Program-made: the position numbers and the translations under genes
Source: an uncultured Bacilli bacterium
Lineage (GTDB): Bacteria > Bacillota_I > Bacilli_A > RF39 > UBA660
Length of the DNA: 64,000 nt
Assembly: GCA_910584165.1 (NCBI GenBank)
Contig: CAJTZU010000002.1
Location: 77,038-141,037, forward strand
Direction: 5' to 3'
Shown: piece after piece, positions 18,268 to 26,180 of the stretch
Layout: the number at the start of each line of letters is the position of its first letter
Position numbering within the stretch: the first letter of the stretch is position 1
The notes under the pieces: model-generated
Told to the model about the DNA's origin: nothing
The model's input: the letters and a program-made list of their open reading frames with translations, nothing else
Databases searched by the model: none

Positions 18268-19103
18268 GATAACTCTCCTAACTCATTTGCAATCTCTATG
18301 AAAAGTTCTAAAGATAATGCTTCCGCTCTTACATTCAAATCCATTTGATGTCTACTCAACACCCTCTCTACTTTTTCTAATGGATAATTTTTTAAATTAT
18401 TACGCAAATTTTTTCTTTTTTGAACAAAACTATCTCTTACTAATTTAAAAAATAAATCTTTATCTTTTACACATATTTCTTTTTCTTTCTTTTTAAATTC
18501 TACAATAATACTATCTACATTAGGTTTTGGTAAAAAAACATTTCGGCTAACGTCCATTAGCTTTGATATCTCAAAATAACAATTTAGAAAAACAGTTAAG
18601 GAATTATAATCTTTAGAACCTGGTTTTGCTTTAAAGCGGTCTCCTACTTCTTTTTGTACCATTACTACTATTTTATCAACAGGAATTTTATCACTAATTA
18701 TTTTCATAATAATAGGTGTTGTTATATAGTATGGTAAATTAGCAATTACATATAATTTCTCATAATGATACTGTTTTAAATCTTTTAATACATCTGCTTC
18801 TAAAAAATCTTTATAAATAATATCTACATTATGAATAGATGATAAATTTGATTCTAATACATCTTTTAAAGTAGTATCTATTTCATAACATAATACTTGA
18901 TTAGCAGATAAGGCTAATTTATAGGTTAAAGAGCCAGCACCTGGACCTATTTCTATTACTAAAGTATCTTTATCAATTCTAGATTTATCTACTATATTAT
19001 TAATAATATTTTCATCTACTATAAAGTTTTGACCAAACTTCTTTTTTAATTTAAAATTATTTTGTTCTAACTTATCCTGCATTTTTTTAGGAGAATATTC
19101 CAT
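18264..19103 (-). CDS. rsmA: 16S rRNA (adenine1518/1519-N6)-dimethyltransferase KsgA
   Basis: A 279-residue RsmA. SAM motif EIGPGAGSLTYKL (about residues 48-60), catalytic NLPYYITTPI (about 116-125) and the C-terminal domain with VRDSFVQKRKNLRNNL. It dimethylates A1518 and A1519 of 16S rRNA late in 30S assembly. GGTGA upstream of the ATG at 19103 decides the start over an in-frame start 17 codons earlier. tatD-3D protein-rsmA follows the Bacillus order, but rnmV is missing between them. Confidence 0.96.
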   Translation of the reverse strand: MEYSPKKMQDKLEQNNFKLKKKFGQNFIVDENIINNIVDKSRIDKDTLVIEIGPGAGSLTYKLALSANQVLCYEIDTTLKDVLESNLSSIHNVDIIYKDFLEADVLKDLKQYHYEKLYVIANLPYYITTPIIMKIISDKIPVDKIVVMVQKEVGDRFKAKPGSKDYNSLTVFLNCYFEISKLMDVSRNVFLPKPNVDSIIVEFKKKEKEICVKDKDLFFKLVRDSFVQKRKNLRNNLKNYPLEKVERVLSRHQMDLNVRAEALSLELFIEIANELGELS

Positions 19104-19127
19104 AAAATCACCAATATTATTATACAA

Positions 19128-19158
19128 GAAAAAAGATGGAATTACCAACCCCATCTTT
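19128..19158 (-). terminator. Terminator after the G5/3D protein gene
   Basis: Minus strand stem AAAGATGG / CCATCTTT around an 11-nt loop followed by a T run. It covers the last codons of the gene and lies just before the rsmA ribosome site. Confidence 0.75.
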
Positions 19159-19846
19159 GTACACTAAATTTTGTATTTTTACTACCCGTTTTTGTTCCTT
19201 TGGAATCATCTTGATATACGAACGCTAAATCCATCCATATTTGTCCTTGTCTATATGCCTTTCGCATAGAGCCACCTGTATCTAATACAACAGCATAAAA
19301 AGGATCGATTTGACCATTATCTACTAATATCATTGTTCCACAAGGAAAGCCACTTAAATCCGCTGCTAAAATACGTACTTTTCCATAATCAGAATCTTGA
19401 TAGTACATACCATTTTTTACTAAACTAAATTTCGCTCCTGATTCTGTCTTACAAGCAACAGTTCCTGTTTTACTACATCCTGCACAGTCAGAACCATAAG
19501 TAGTAAGCCTTCCAACATATTCACCATTTCTTGCTGTTCCTACTTCTACTACCTTTGTAACAGGATTTCGTAATATTTTCTTTAATCCATTATCATAAGT
19601 ATAACTTAAACCATCTTCTCCTTCTACTAAGGTAACTTGTTCAGCATTCTTAGATTTAGAAGAATTATACACATATTCTATTGGATAAGGAATTACTTCA
19701 TTTACTACTGAAACAGTCTTGGTATAACTTGTATTTTCTACATCTATTTCTTTTTCTTGATAAGCACCTAGTCCTAAAAAAGATACTAAAGATACTGCTA
19801 AAACAGACAACCAATTACCAATTAACTTCAGCAAATAGATTTCCAT
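19142..19846 (-). CDS. YabE/Rpf2-like secreted protein with G5-like and 3D domains
   Basis: A 234-residue protein. N-terminal membrane segment or signal at about 8-27. A G5-like region (about 60-110) carries EQVTLVEGEDGLSYTYDNG. A C-terminal 3D domain (about 150-234) has the three Asp motifs, visible in AVVLDTGGSMR and WMDLAF. 3D domains occur in lytic transglycosylases and resuscitation-promoting wall enzymes. Located between tatD and rsmA, exactly where B. subtilis has yabE. The DUF348 repeats of YabE are absent, so this is a short version. Cys pairs in SDCAGCSKTGTVAC are unusual. Confidence 0.8.
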   Translation of the reverse strand: MEIYLLKLIGNWLSVLAVSLVSFLGLGAYQEKEIDVENTSYTKTVSVVNEVIPYPIEYVYNSSKSKNAEQVTLVEGEDGLSYTYDNGLKKILRNPVTKVVEVGTARNGEYVGRLTTYGSDCAGCSKTGTVACKTESGAKFSLVKNGMYYQDSDYGKVRILAADLSGFPCGTMILVDNGQIDPFYAVVLDTGGSMRKAYRQGQIWMDLAFVYQDDSKGTKTGSKNTKFSVQRWGW

Positions 19847-19886
19847 AAGGTCACCTCATTAATGCTCTAAAGCTAACGAAATTGTA

Positions 19887-20642
19887 TCATAAAGAAATAG
19901 GCAAGTCAAATTGAGAGATAGCATTCTGTGCGGTCTCTTCTATTACTTTTTCTTTACTAATTTTCTTTATTTCTGCTATTTTTGAAGCTACTATTTCTGT
20001 ATAACTAGGTTCATTTTTCTTACCTCTAAAAGGTTCTGGAGTTAAATAAGGACTATCTGTTTCTAATAATAGATAAGATAGTGGAATCTCACGTACTACC
20101 TCCTTTAATTTTTCACCATTTTTAAAAGTTACAACGCCACCTATTCCAAATTTAATATTTAAAGAAAGAAAACGTCTTGCCATTTCTATACTAGAGCCAT
20201 AGCAATGCAAAATATATTTTACATCTGGATATTTCATCATTAATTCATAGGTATCTAAAATAGCATCTCTACTATGTACAACGACAGCCTTATTATATTT
20301 TTTTGCAAGAACTATCTGTTTTTCAAATAGTTCTTTTTGTTTTTCTTTAGAGGATTCATCATAATGATAATCAAGACCTACTTCTCCTATTCCTACTATT
20401 TTAGAATCTTGAATATGTTCTTCTATCCATTTTAAATCTTCTTCCTGATAGTTATCAACAAACTCAGGATGAATTCCAATTACTCCATAAATAGATTTAT
20501 TTTTATTTATTATTTCTAATACTTCCTTATTAGAATCTCTATCACATCCTGCTGTTATCATAATACCAGGCATTCTTTGAATAACTTCGTCCATATTTTC
20601 ATAATATTGTTTTTCTAAATGACAATGTGTATCTATAAGCAT
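19887..20642 (-). CDS. tatD: TatD-family metal-dependent deoxyribonuclease
   Basis: A 251-residue TIM-barrel hydrolase. Metal ligands: DTHCHLE (residues 4-10), GEVGLDYHYD with Glu, VVHSRDA, ILHCYGSS and ETDSPYLTP. Family members have DNase or RNase 3'-end activity. The usual metG-tatD-yabE-rsmA order is recognisable, with the zinc-ribbon genes inserted. ATG 20642 is preferred because GGTGA lies 6 nt upstream. Confidence 0.93.
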   Translation of the reverse strand: MLIDTHCHLEKQYYENMDEVIQRMPGIMITAGCDRDSNKEVLEIINKNKSIYGVIGIHPEFVDNYQEEDLKWIEEHIQDSKIVGIGEVGLDYHYDESSKEKQKELFEKQIVLAKKYNKAVVVHSRDAILDTYELMMKYPDVKYILHCYGSSIEMARRFLSLNIKFGIGGVVTFKNGEKLKEVVREIPLSYLLLETDSPYLTPEPFRGKKNEPSYTEIVASKIAEIKKISKEKVIEETAQNAISQFDLPISL

Positions 20643-20684
20643 ATAATCACCAAAAAACATTATACCACAAGATAAAGATTCTAA

Positions 20685-20861
20685 CTATTCCTCTTTATTT
20701 TTTCTTCCCAATTTATAATAAAGAATATAAGAAATTACTACTAAAAAATATAAAATATCTGTAATTTGATAACTAACTACAAAACTACAAAATACTAAAA
20801 TCGATACAAAAGATAGTAATAAAACTGTTTCTTTTGATACATTTTGTTCTTTTGTTTTCAT
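20685..20861 (-). CDS. Small two-helix membrane protein
   Basis: A 58-residue protein with a charged N-terminus (KTKEQNVSKE) and two hydrophobic helices (VLLLSFVSILVFCSFVVS and ILYFLVVISYILYY), ending in Lys/Arg/Glu. AGGAG 8 nt before ATG 20861. No known family. Confidence 0.6.
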   Translation of the reverse strand: MKTKEQNVSKETVLLLSFVSILVFCSFVVSYQITDILYFLVVISYILYYKLGRKNKEE

Positions 20862-20877
20862 ATTCTTTCTCCTCACA

Positions 20878-20910
20878 AAAAAGAGTATATCATATAGATA
20901 TCCTCTTTGT
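20878..20910 (-). terminator. Terminator or attenuator between the zinc-ribbon cluster and the small membrane protein
   Basis: Minus strand 12-bp stem with one mismatch (AAAGAGGATATC / GATATACTCTTT) and a TATAT loop, followed by TTTT. The next ribosome site begins immediately after it, so partial read-through is possible. Confidence 0.6.
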
Positions 20911-20964
20911 TATAAAAAGTTATCGACAAAGTTAGTCATTTTACGGTATTTTACAAAAATACTT

Positions 20965-21729
20965 TTATTTTAAATAAACTCCTTCTGTAGCAGAAATTGT
21001 ATAATCTCCTTTTTTATTGCGAATTAAATCATCATAAAGTTTTTCCACATTTTCATAACCAAGAATACAATTATTCCTATCACCATAAGCACAACCTGTT
21101 GGAACTCTTACAAAACCTGGAATATTAGAAATAACGTCATTATCTATTAACTCTAAATTACTATACATTACAGAAGCATAAACAGAAATGTTTTTTCCAT
21201 TCACAATATAAGTTGCTGTAAAAACATCGTGTAATTGGTTAGTATCTAAATTTTTATGCTTTAAAAAATAAGTTCCATAATATTTCCATTCTGGTGATTT
21301 TATATCACTAATAGAAAGAATTGGCTGTTCTTCTAATTTATTAAGAGAAGCCTTATGAATTTCTTCTAGTTGAGCCTTCGTAATTTCTGATAAATCTTTT
21401 ATACTTTTATCTTCTGGCATTTCAACAGGAAAATCAATAGCTTCATTGTCAATGGAAGAAATAGTTTCTTTTCCAAAATTCAAAATTTTAAAAAATATAA
21501 GCGTAAACATTAACATAACTATAATACCTACTAATAAAATAAAAAACAAAACACTATTAAATATTTTTATACCGCTTTTTACTATATGTAATTGAATTTC
21601 ATCACTACTTAGATTATCTTTTTCTACTAACATTTCTTGTTTACAATATTCACAAGTTATTTTTTTATCTCCCTCTGATACCGATAAACTTGCCCCACAA
21701 TTTGGACATTTTTTACTTATAATTTTCAT
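20965..21729 (-). CDS. Zinc-ribbon membrane protein, paralogue 3 of a tandem trio
   Basis: A 254-residue protein. N-terminal zinc ribbon CPNCGASLS plus CEYCKQ (residues 8-31), one membrane helix (about 55-84), then an external domain. Shared domain signatures are WKYYGTYFLKHK (about 150), a YANLEL-like segment (ASVMYSNLELID) and LGYENVEKLYDDLIRN near the end, finishing with ISATEGVYLK. The three adjacent genes share this layout, so they arose by duplication. This copy has an extra Cys pair (GCAYGDRNNC). Function unknown; the ribbon faces the cytoplasm if the helix is a simple signal anchor. Confidence 0.75.
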   Translation of the reverse strand: MKIISKKCPNCGASLSVSEGDKKITCEYCKQEMLVEKDNLSSDEIQLHIVKSGIKIFNSVLFFILLVGIIVMLMFTLIFFKILNFGKETISSIDNEAIDFPVEMPEDKSIKDLSEITKAQLEEIHKASLNKLEEQPILSISDIKSPEWKYYGTYFLKHKNLDTNQLHDVFTATYIVNGKNISVYASVMYSNLELIDNDVISNIPGFVRVPTGCAYGDRNNCILGYENVEKLYDDLIRNKKGDYTISATEGVYLK

Positions 21730-21744
21730 ATATTCACCTTAATC

Positions 21745-22479
21745 CTAACGATTTGTTTTTTCTATATAAAGATTTTCTGTACTTGAAACAATATATTGAT
21801 TCGTTTCATTACGAATAACTTTATTATAAAAGTCTTCATTACTCTCATATCCTAAAACAGAAGTATGAGGACAAAATACCTTTCCACGATAAGGAATCAA
21901 TAGTATTTTTTCATCTGTCAATTCTAAAGGAGAATATTCTACCCCTGCATAACCTTTTACGACTGCTCCTTCTATTATATATTCTTTTACATACATATCA
22001 TAAATTTTATTTTGATTATTATTCTCTTTATGTCTTAAAAAATATTGTCCAATAAATTGCCATTCAGTTTGCTCAACATTTTCCTTCTTCATCTTACTTA
22101 ATTCTTCTAATGATTTATTAGAAATTTGTTTTTGAGATTCTTTATCAATCTGGGATAACTCTGTAATATATTGTTTTTCTGGGATAAAAAAATCCTCTTT
22201 TTGTTTTGAATGATTCATACTTATTATTAAGAAAAGAATAATAATTCCCACTACAACTAAAGCAAAAAAGATTCCTATTAACTTACTTACTGTTGTTTGA
22301 TAATATTTTCCTTTATAATAATTTTCTACACTTAATATGTAATCTTCATTGGCTTTATTTTTATTTTTTCTTGCTATAGATATTTCCTGTTTACAATATT
22401 GACAAATAGTTTTTTTATCCTCCTCAGAAAACTTCAAAGGGGCTCCACAATGAGGACAACTTTTTTGAATAATTTTCAT
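21745..22479 (-). CDS. Zinc-ribbon membrane protein, paralogue 2 of a tandem trio
   Basis: A 244-residue protein built like its neighbours: zinc ribbon CPHCGAPLK plus CQYCKQ, a short charged linker with NYYKGKYYQTTVSK, one membrane helix (about 68-90) and the same external domain (EWQFIGQYFLRHK, YAGVEYSPLELTD, LGYESNEDFYNKVIRN, VSSTENLYIEK). ATG 22479 is preferred because AGGTGG lies 5 nt upstream. Gaps of about 15 nt to both neighbours indicate one operon. Confidence 0.75.
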   Translation of the reverse strand: MKIIQKSCPHCGAPLKFSEEDKKTICQYCKQEISIARKNKNKANEDYILSVENYYKGKYYQTTVSKLIGIFFALVVVGIIILFLIISMNHSKQKEDFFIPEKQYITELSQIDKESQKQISNKSLEELSKMKKENVEQTEWQFIGQYFLRHKENNNQNKIYDMYVKEYIIEGAVVKGYAGVEYSPLELTDEKILLIPYRGKVFCPHTSVLGYESNEDFYNKVIRNETNQYIVSSTENLYIEKTNR

Positions 22480-22492
22480 GTTTACCACCTAC

Positions 22493-23290
22493 TTATTTTT
22501 CTAAGTATAATCCTGTTGTACCAGAAATTATATACTTATCTTGTTGCTTTCTAAGAACTTTATTATAAATTTCTTCGTCTGATTCATACCCTTTTAAATA
22601 ATAACCAGGTTTATTGTCAATATAAGTAAACGGTGCATTAACTTTTCCTGAAAAGGAATTTAAAACGATATTATCACTTGATAATTCTAAATTCATATAT
22701 TCTAAAAAAGCATAACCTTCTATTTTTTTATTTTCAACTGTATAAGATTTTTTGTAAACATCATAAAGTTTATTAATACCCTCATATTCATTTCTATTAG
22801 AATCTTTAGAACTTAATAGATACATTCCTACATATTCCCATTCTGTTTCAGTAGAACCTTGCGGTAAATATGTTTTTTCACTATTAAGTTTTTTCTCTGT
22901 TTCTTTGTGAAATAATTCTAATGATTTATCATCTATTTGTGAAATATCTGTTACATACGTTTTTTCTGGGATATTAGAAGTAGAATTACTATTACTTTTC
23001 TCTATTTTTTTTACAATATCACCACTTACTGAGATAATTAAACCACCAATAAAAAGAACTGCTATTAAAACAGAAACAATAATTGCAATATTTTTACTAC
23101 TCATCTTTGATTTATTATCATAATATTTTGATACATGCAAACAAAAATCGGTACTATCAAAATCTTTATTATTTTCTTCCCTTTCAATCAATAATTTCTG
23201 TTTACAATATTCACAAGTCACTTCAGTTGCTTGTGAATCAATCGATAAACTCGCTCCACAACTTGGGCATTTTTTTTGTACTAATTTCAT
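22493..23290 (-). CDS. Zinc-ribbon membrane protein, paralogue 1 of a tandem trio
   Basis: A 265-residue protein, first gene of the trio. Zinc ribbon CPSCGASLS plus CEYCKQ, a membrane helix at about 67-90, a Ser/Asn linker and the shared external domain (EWEYVGMYLLSSK, YAFLEYMNLELSS, KGYESDEEIYNKVLRK, ISGTTGLYLEK). Ribosome site AGGAGGAG. It follows the metG terminator, so the trio is probably read from a promoter in the short gap near 23,300. No family name recognised. Confidence 0.75.
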   Translation of the reverse strand: MKLVQKKCPSCGASLSIDSQATEVTCEYCKQKLLIEREENNKDFDSTDFCLHVSKYYDNKSKMSSKNIAIIVSVLIAVLFIGGLIISVSGDIVKKIEKSNSNSTSNIPEKTYVTDISQIDDKSLELFHKETEKKLNSEKTYLPQGSTETEWEYVGMYLLSSKDSNRNEYEGINKLYDVYKKSYTVENKKIEGYAFLEYMNLELSSDNIVLNSFSGKVNAPFTYIDNKPGYYLKGYESDEEIYNKVLRKQQDKYIISGTTGLYLEK

Positions 23291-23333
23291 AAACTCCTCC
23301 TACTATAAATTTATTATATCACACAAAATTTTC

Positions 23334-23362
23334 AAAAAAAAGAACTACTTTTGTAGCTCTTC
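23334..23362 (-). terminator. Terminator after metG
   Basis: Minus strand stem AAGAGCTAC / GTAGTTCTT (one G-T pair) with an AAAA loop and eight T. It overlaps the last metG codons. Confidence 0.85.
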
Positions 23363-24898
23363 TAAAAATTTTTCTTTATCAATACGAGCAAATAATGCTT
23401 CTGGGTTATTTAATTCTTTTCCACTTTCTAGTCCACCGAATTCTTTTATACTTTCAAAATCAATTTTATCTGTATTTAATTGGCTATAAATCTTTTCTGC
23501 TGTTTCTGGTAAGAATGAATGAAGTAATACTGCACCTATTCTAATAGATTCTAACAAGTTATAAATAACGGTCTTTAATCTTTCTGTATTTCCTTCTTTA
23601 GCAAGTGTCCAAGGGCAAGTCTCATCAATATATTTATTGCTTCTTCTAAATATTTCAAACACGTGGTCAATTGCTTCTGCTACTTTTAAAGATTCCATAG
23701 CATTACTAGTAGCATAAATAGATTCTTTCACAACATTTTTTAAATCTACATCTAATTCTTCTTCAGTACCGATAGATGGAACAATACCATCAAAATATTT
23801 TTTAGCCATTGAAATTGTTCTATTAACTAAATTTCCTAAGATGTTTGCTAAATCAGAATTATATCTTTCAATCATTAATTCATAAGTTAAGTTTCCATCA
23901 TTCGCAAAAGGAATTTCATGAAGCACATAGAAACGCACTGCATCTACTCCAAAAAGCTCTGCTAAATCATCGGCGTATACGGCATTACCCCTACTTTTTC
24001 CTATCTTATCATTATTGGTAAGTAACCATGGATGACCAAATACTTGCTTTGGTAACTCTAAATCTAATGACCATAGGAAACATGGCCAATAAATGGTATG
24101 GAAACGAATAATATCTTTTCCAATTAAATGTAAGTCTGCTGGCCAATACTTTTTAAAATTATCAGTTGGATTTTCTGTATCGTAACCTATCTCAGTAATA
24201 TAATTTGTTAGAGCATCTAACCATACATAAACAACATGTTTAGGATCAAAATCTACTGGAATTCCCCAACTAAATGATGTTCTAGATACACATAAATCTT
24301 GTAATCCTGGTTTAATAAAATTATTAAGCATTTCGTTCTTACGAGATTCTGGTTGAATAAATTCTGGATGAGCTTCTATATATTCTACTAATCTATCTTG
24401 ATATTTTGATAGTTTAAAGAAATAAGCTTCCTCACTTTTTTCTTCTACTTCTCTTCCACAATCTGGACATTTTCCATCTACTAGTTGAGATTCTGTCCAA
24501 AAAGACTCACAAGGGGTACAATATAAACCTTTATATTCTCCCTTATAAATATCTCCTTTATCATACATTTTCTTAAATATCTTTTGAACTTTTTCTTCAT
24601 GTTCTTTATTAGTTGTTCTAATAAAATAATCATAACTTGTATTCATTTTATCCCAAATCTCTTTGATTTGAGTTGCTACTTTATCAACATATTCTTTTGG
24701 GCTTACCCCTGCATCTTTAGCCTTTAATTCAATCTTTTCACCATGCTCATCTGTTCCTGTTTGGAAATAAACATCGTATCCTTGTGCTCTTTTAAAACGT
24801 GCTATCGCGTCTGCTAAAATAATTTCATAAGTATTTCCAATATGTGGTTTTCCTGATGTATAAGCAATTGCTGTTGATATATAATATTTTTCTTTCAT
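23345..24898 (-). CDS. metG: Methionyl-tRNA synthetase, short form
   Basis: A 517-residue class I synthetase. HIGH-type motif TSGKPHIGNTYE (residues about 14-25), KMSKS-type motif KIGKSRGN (about 298) and a single CxxC...CxxC zinc knuckle (CTPCESFW, CPDCG). It charges tRNA-Met and initiator tRNA. It lacks the C-terminal EMAP-II/Trbp111 tRNA-binding domain of the roughly 660-residue Bacillus enzyme. Lies 11 nt behind the dUTPase gene and is controlled with it by the Met T-box upstream. Confidence 0.96.
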   Translation of the reverse strand: MKEKYYISTAIAYTSGKPHIGNTYEIILADAIARFKRAQGYDVYFQTGTDEHGEKIELKAKDAGVSPKEYVDKVATQIKEIWDKMNTSYDYFIRTTNKEHEEKVQKIFKKMYDKGDIYKGEYKGLYCTPCESFWTESQLVDGKCPDCGREVEEKSEEAYFFKLSKYQDRLVEYIEAHPEFIQPESRKNEMLNNFIKPGLQDLCVSRTSFSWGIPVDFDPKHVVYVWLDALTNYITEIGYDTENPTDNFKKYWPADLHLIGKDIIRFHTIYWPCFLWSLDLELPKQVFGHPWLLTNNDKIGKSRGNAVYADDLAELFGVDAVRFYVLHEIPFANDGNLTYELMIERYNSDLANILGNLVNRTISMAKKYFDGIVPSIGTEEELDVDLKNVVKESIYATSNAMESLKVAEAIDHVFEIFRRSNKYIDETCPWTLAKEGNTERLKTVIYNLLESIRIGAVLLHSFLPETAEKIYSQLNTDKIDFESIKEFGGLESGKELNNPEALFARIDKEKFLEELQK

Positions 24899-24909
24899 AA
24901 TATCTCCTC

Positions 24910-25371
24910 CTAATAATCTGATTCTCTATCTATAAAATCATTTTCTTCATTATCTACTACTAAATATTTTATGAATATTCCCTGACACATGCCATCTCCT
25001 TTTTTAACGATATAATCTTCTGTTCCTTCATTTTGAATACATATCCACATGTGTCCATTATTATTCTTGTTATTATAATAGTCGGCATCAATTACCCCTA
25101 CTTGGTTGCACATTCGAACGTTATACTTAAATCCCATGCTACTTCTATCTACCAGTAATAAAGCATCATCTGGTTCCATTGCAGCCTTTACCCCTGTTGG
25201 AATTTTTTTTATTTCTCCAGGTTTCAAAGTATAATCAAATAATGCATAAAAATCATACGCTGCTGCATATTTTGTTTCTCTTTTGGGCAAAGAATATTCT
25301 TCATATAACTCTTTATCATCAGCTATATCTTTCTTGAATTGCTCAAATGTAATTTTTTCAAACTTTCTCAT
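24910..25371 (-). CDS. dut: dUTPase family protein (dUTP diphosphatase / dCTP deaminase fold)
   Basis: A 153-residue trimeric-dUTPase-like protein. Motifs: YDFYALFDY (motif 1), VDRSSMGFKYN (motif 2), NQVGVIDADYYNN (motif 3, with the catalytic Asp region), and GDGMCQGIFIKY (motif 4). The last motif, normally a flexible Phe arm, is not obvious. It should hydrolyse dUTP to dUMP, which makes sense with ung in the same genome. Start ATG 25371 with AAAGGAG upstream; an in-frame start 19 codons earlier falls inside the T-box terminator. First gene after the T-box. Confidence 0.82.
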   Translation of the reverse strand: MRKFEKITFEQFKKDIADDKELYEEYSLPKRETKYAAAYDFYALFDYTLKPGEIKKIPTGVKAAMEPDDALLLVDRSSMGFKYNVRMCNQVGVIDADYYNNKNNNGHMWICIQNEGTEDYIVKKGDGMCQGIFIKYLVVDNEENDFIDRESDY

Positions 25372-25391
25372 ACTATCACTCCTTTTAGTAA

Positions 25392-25610
25392 TAAAAAAAT
25401 CACATCCTACTATAAGGACGTGATTCACGCGGTACCACCTTAATTTATAAATTAATATTTATACACTCAAAGCCTTAACGCGGCACACGTTTTATACTTT
25501 CCTATAAAAAGCTCCAGACCCATTCGAAATAACTTCCATTTCCTTGCTCTCACCTAACCAAGGTCTCTTTAAAATATCCATTATTTTTCTTTCCTTCTTC
25601 GCCTTTGAAT
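25392..25610 (-). promoter_or_regulatory. T-box leader, methionine specifier
   Basis: The minus strand shows the T-box core AAGGTGGTACCGCG (25428-25442). A terminator hairpin follows (AATCACGTCCT / AGGATGTGATT, 25399-25425) with seven T. Stem I is closed by AGACC...GGTCT, with AGAGCAAGG on its 5' side. The 3' side of the specifier loop reads CGA-ATG-G just before GGTCT, so the specifier is ATG. Uncharged tRNA-Met should favour antitermination and switch on dut and metG. Confidence 0.9.
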
Positions 25611-25616
25611 GGCTTC

Positions 25617-25645
25617 ATTATAACACACTATCTAACTTTCTTCAA
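25617..25645 (-). promoter_or_regulatory. Promoter of the T-box-dut-metG unit
   Basis: Minus strand: -35 TTGAAG (25640-25645), 17-nt spacer, -10 TATAAT (25617-25622). It overlaps the 3' end of the spoVT-like gene. Confidence 0.75.
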
Positions 25646-26072
25646 GATACATTCTTAAAAAAGAAGTTATAAAAGAAAGAAATTCTCTAGCTTTCTCTTC
25701 TTTCGAAAATAAAACAAATCTTCCTACTTCTCTATCATCCAATAAAATTGGTAAAGAAATACATTCTTCCTCTTTTAATTTTTTTTCTAATTTCTTTTTA
25801 GAAAGAGCTGTTGGATATCTCAATATTTCATAATCTTCTAATAGTAAACCTTCCATGTGATAACATTCATAAAGAGAATTTAATAATACTTCTGCTAAAA
25901 AGCCAATTTCTCGAATACTAGAGTACTTAGAGATAGAAATATTGTCTGAATCACAGGATAGTTCTAATAAATCTCCATTATGAATATCCATTTGCTTTCT
26001 TACATCTTTGGGAAGCACTAATCTTCCCAATTCGTCTATTTTTCTAATAATTGTATTTTTACCTTTCTGCAT
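25632..26072 (-). CDS. AbrB/SpoVT-type transcriptional regulator
   Basis: A 146-residue protein. N-terminal AbrB swapped-hairpin domain (IIRKIDELGRLVLPKDVRKQ, then GDLLELSCD), residues about 7-52. The C-terminal part (about 60-146) is compatible with a small GAF-like ligand domain, as in SpoVT (178 residues), but shorter. SpoVT modulates sigma-G genes in the forespore. In Bacillus spoVT lies next to mfd; here mfd is only two genes away, which supports SpoVT over AbrB. Confidence 0.75.
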   Translation of the reverse strand: MQKGKNTIIRKIDELGRLVLPKDVRKQMDIHNGDLLELSCDSDNISISKYSSIREIGFLAEVLLNSLYECYHMEGLLLEDYEILRYPTALSKKKLEKKLKEEECISLPILLDDREVGRFVLFSKEEKAREFLSFITSFLRMYLEES

Positions 26073-26123
26073 AAAAGCTCCCTTCTAATAGTAGTTTGTT
26101 TCTTTCAATTTGAATTATACTTT

Positions 26124-26152
26124 GAAAATAGAAGAATTGTATGTTATAATCG
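26124..26152 (+). promoter_or_regulatory. Promoter of the pyrophosphatase gene
   Basis: -35 TTGAAA (26124-26129), 17-nt spacer, -10 TATAAT (26147-26152), followed by GAGGAG and ATG 26181. Confidence 0.75.
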
Positions 26153-26180
26153 TATAATGCACAAAAAGAGGAGTGATTAT

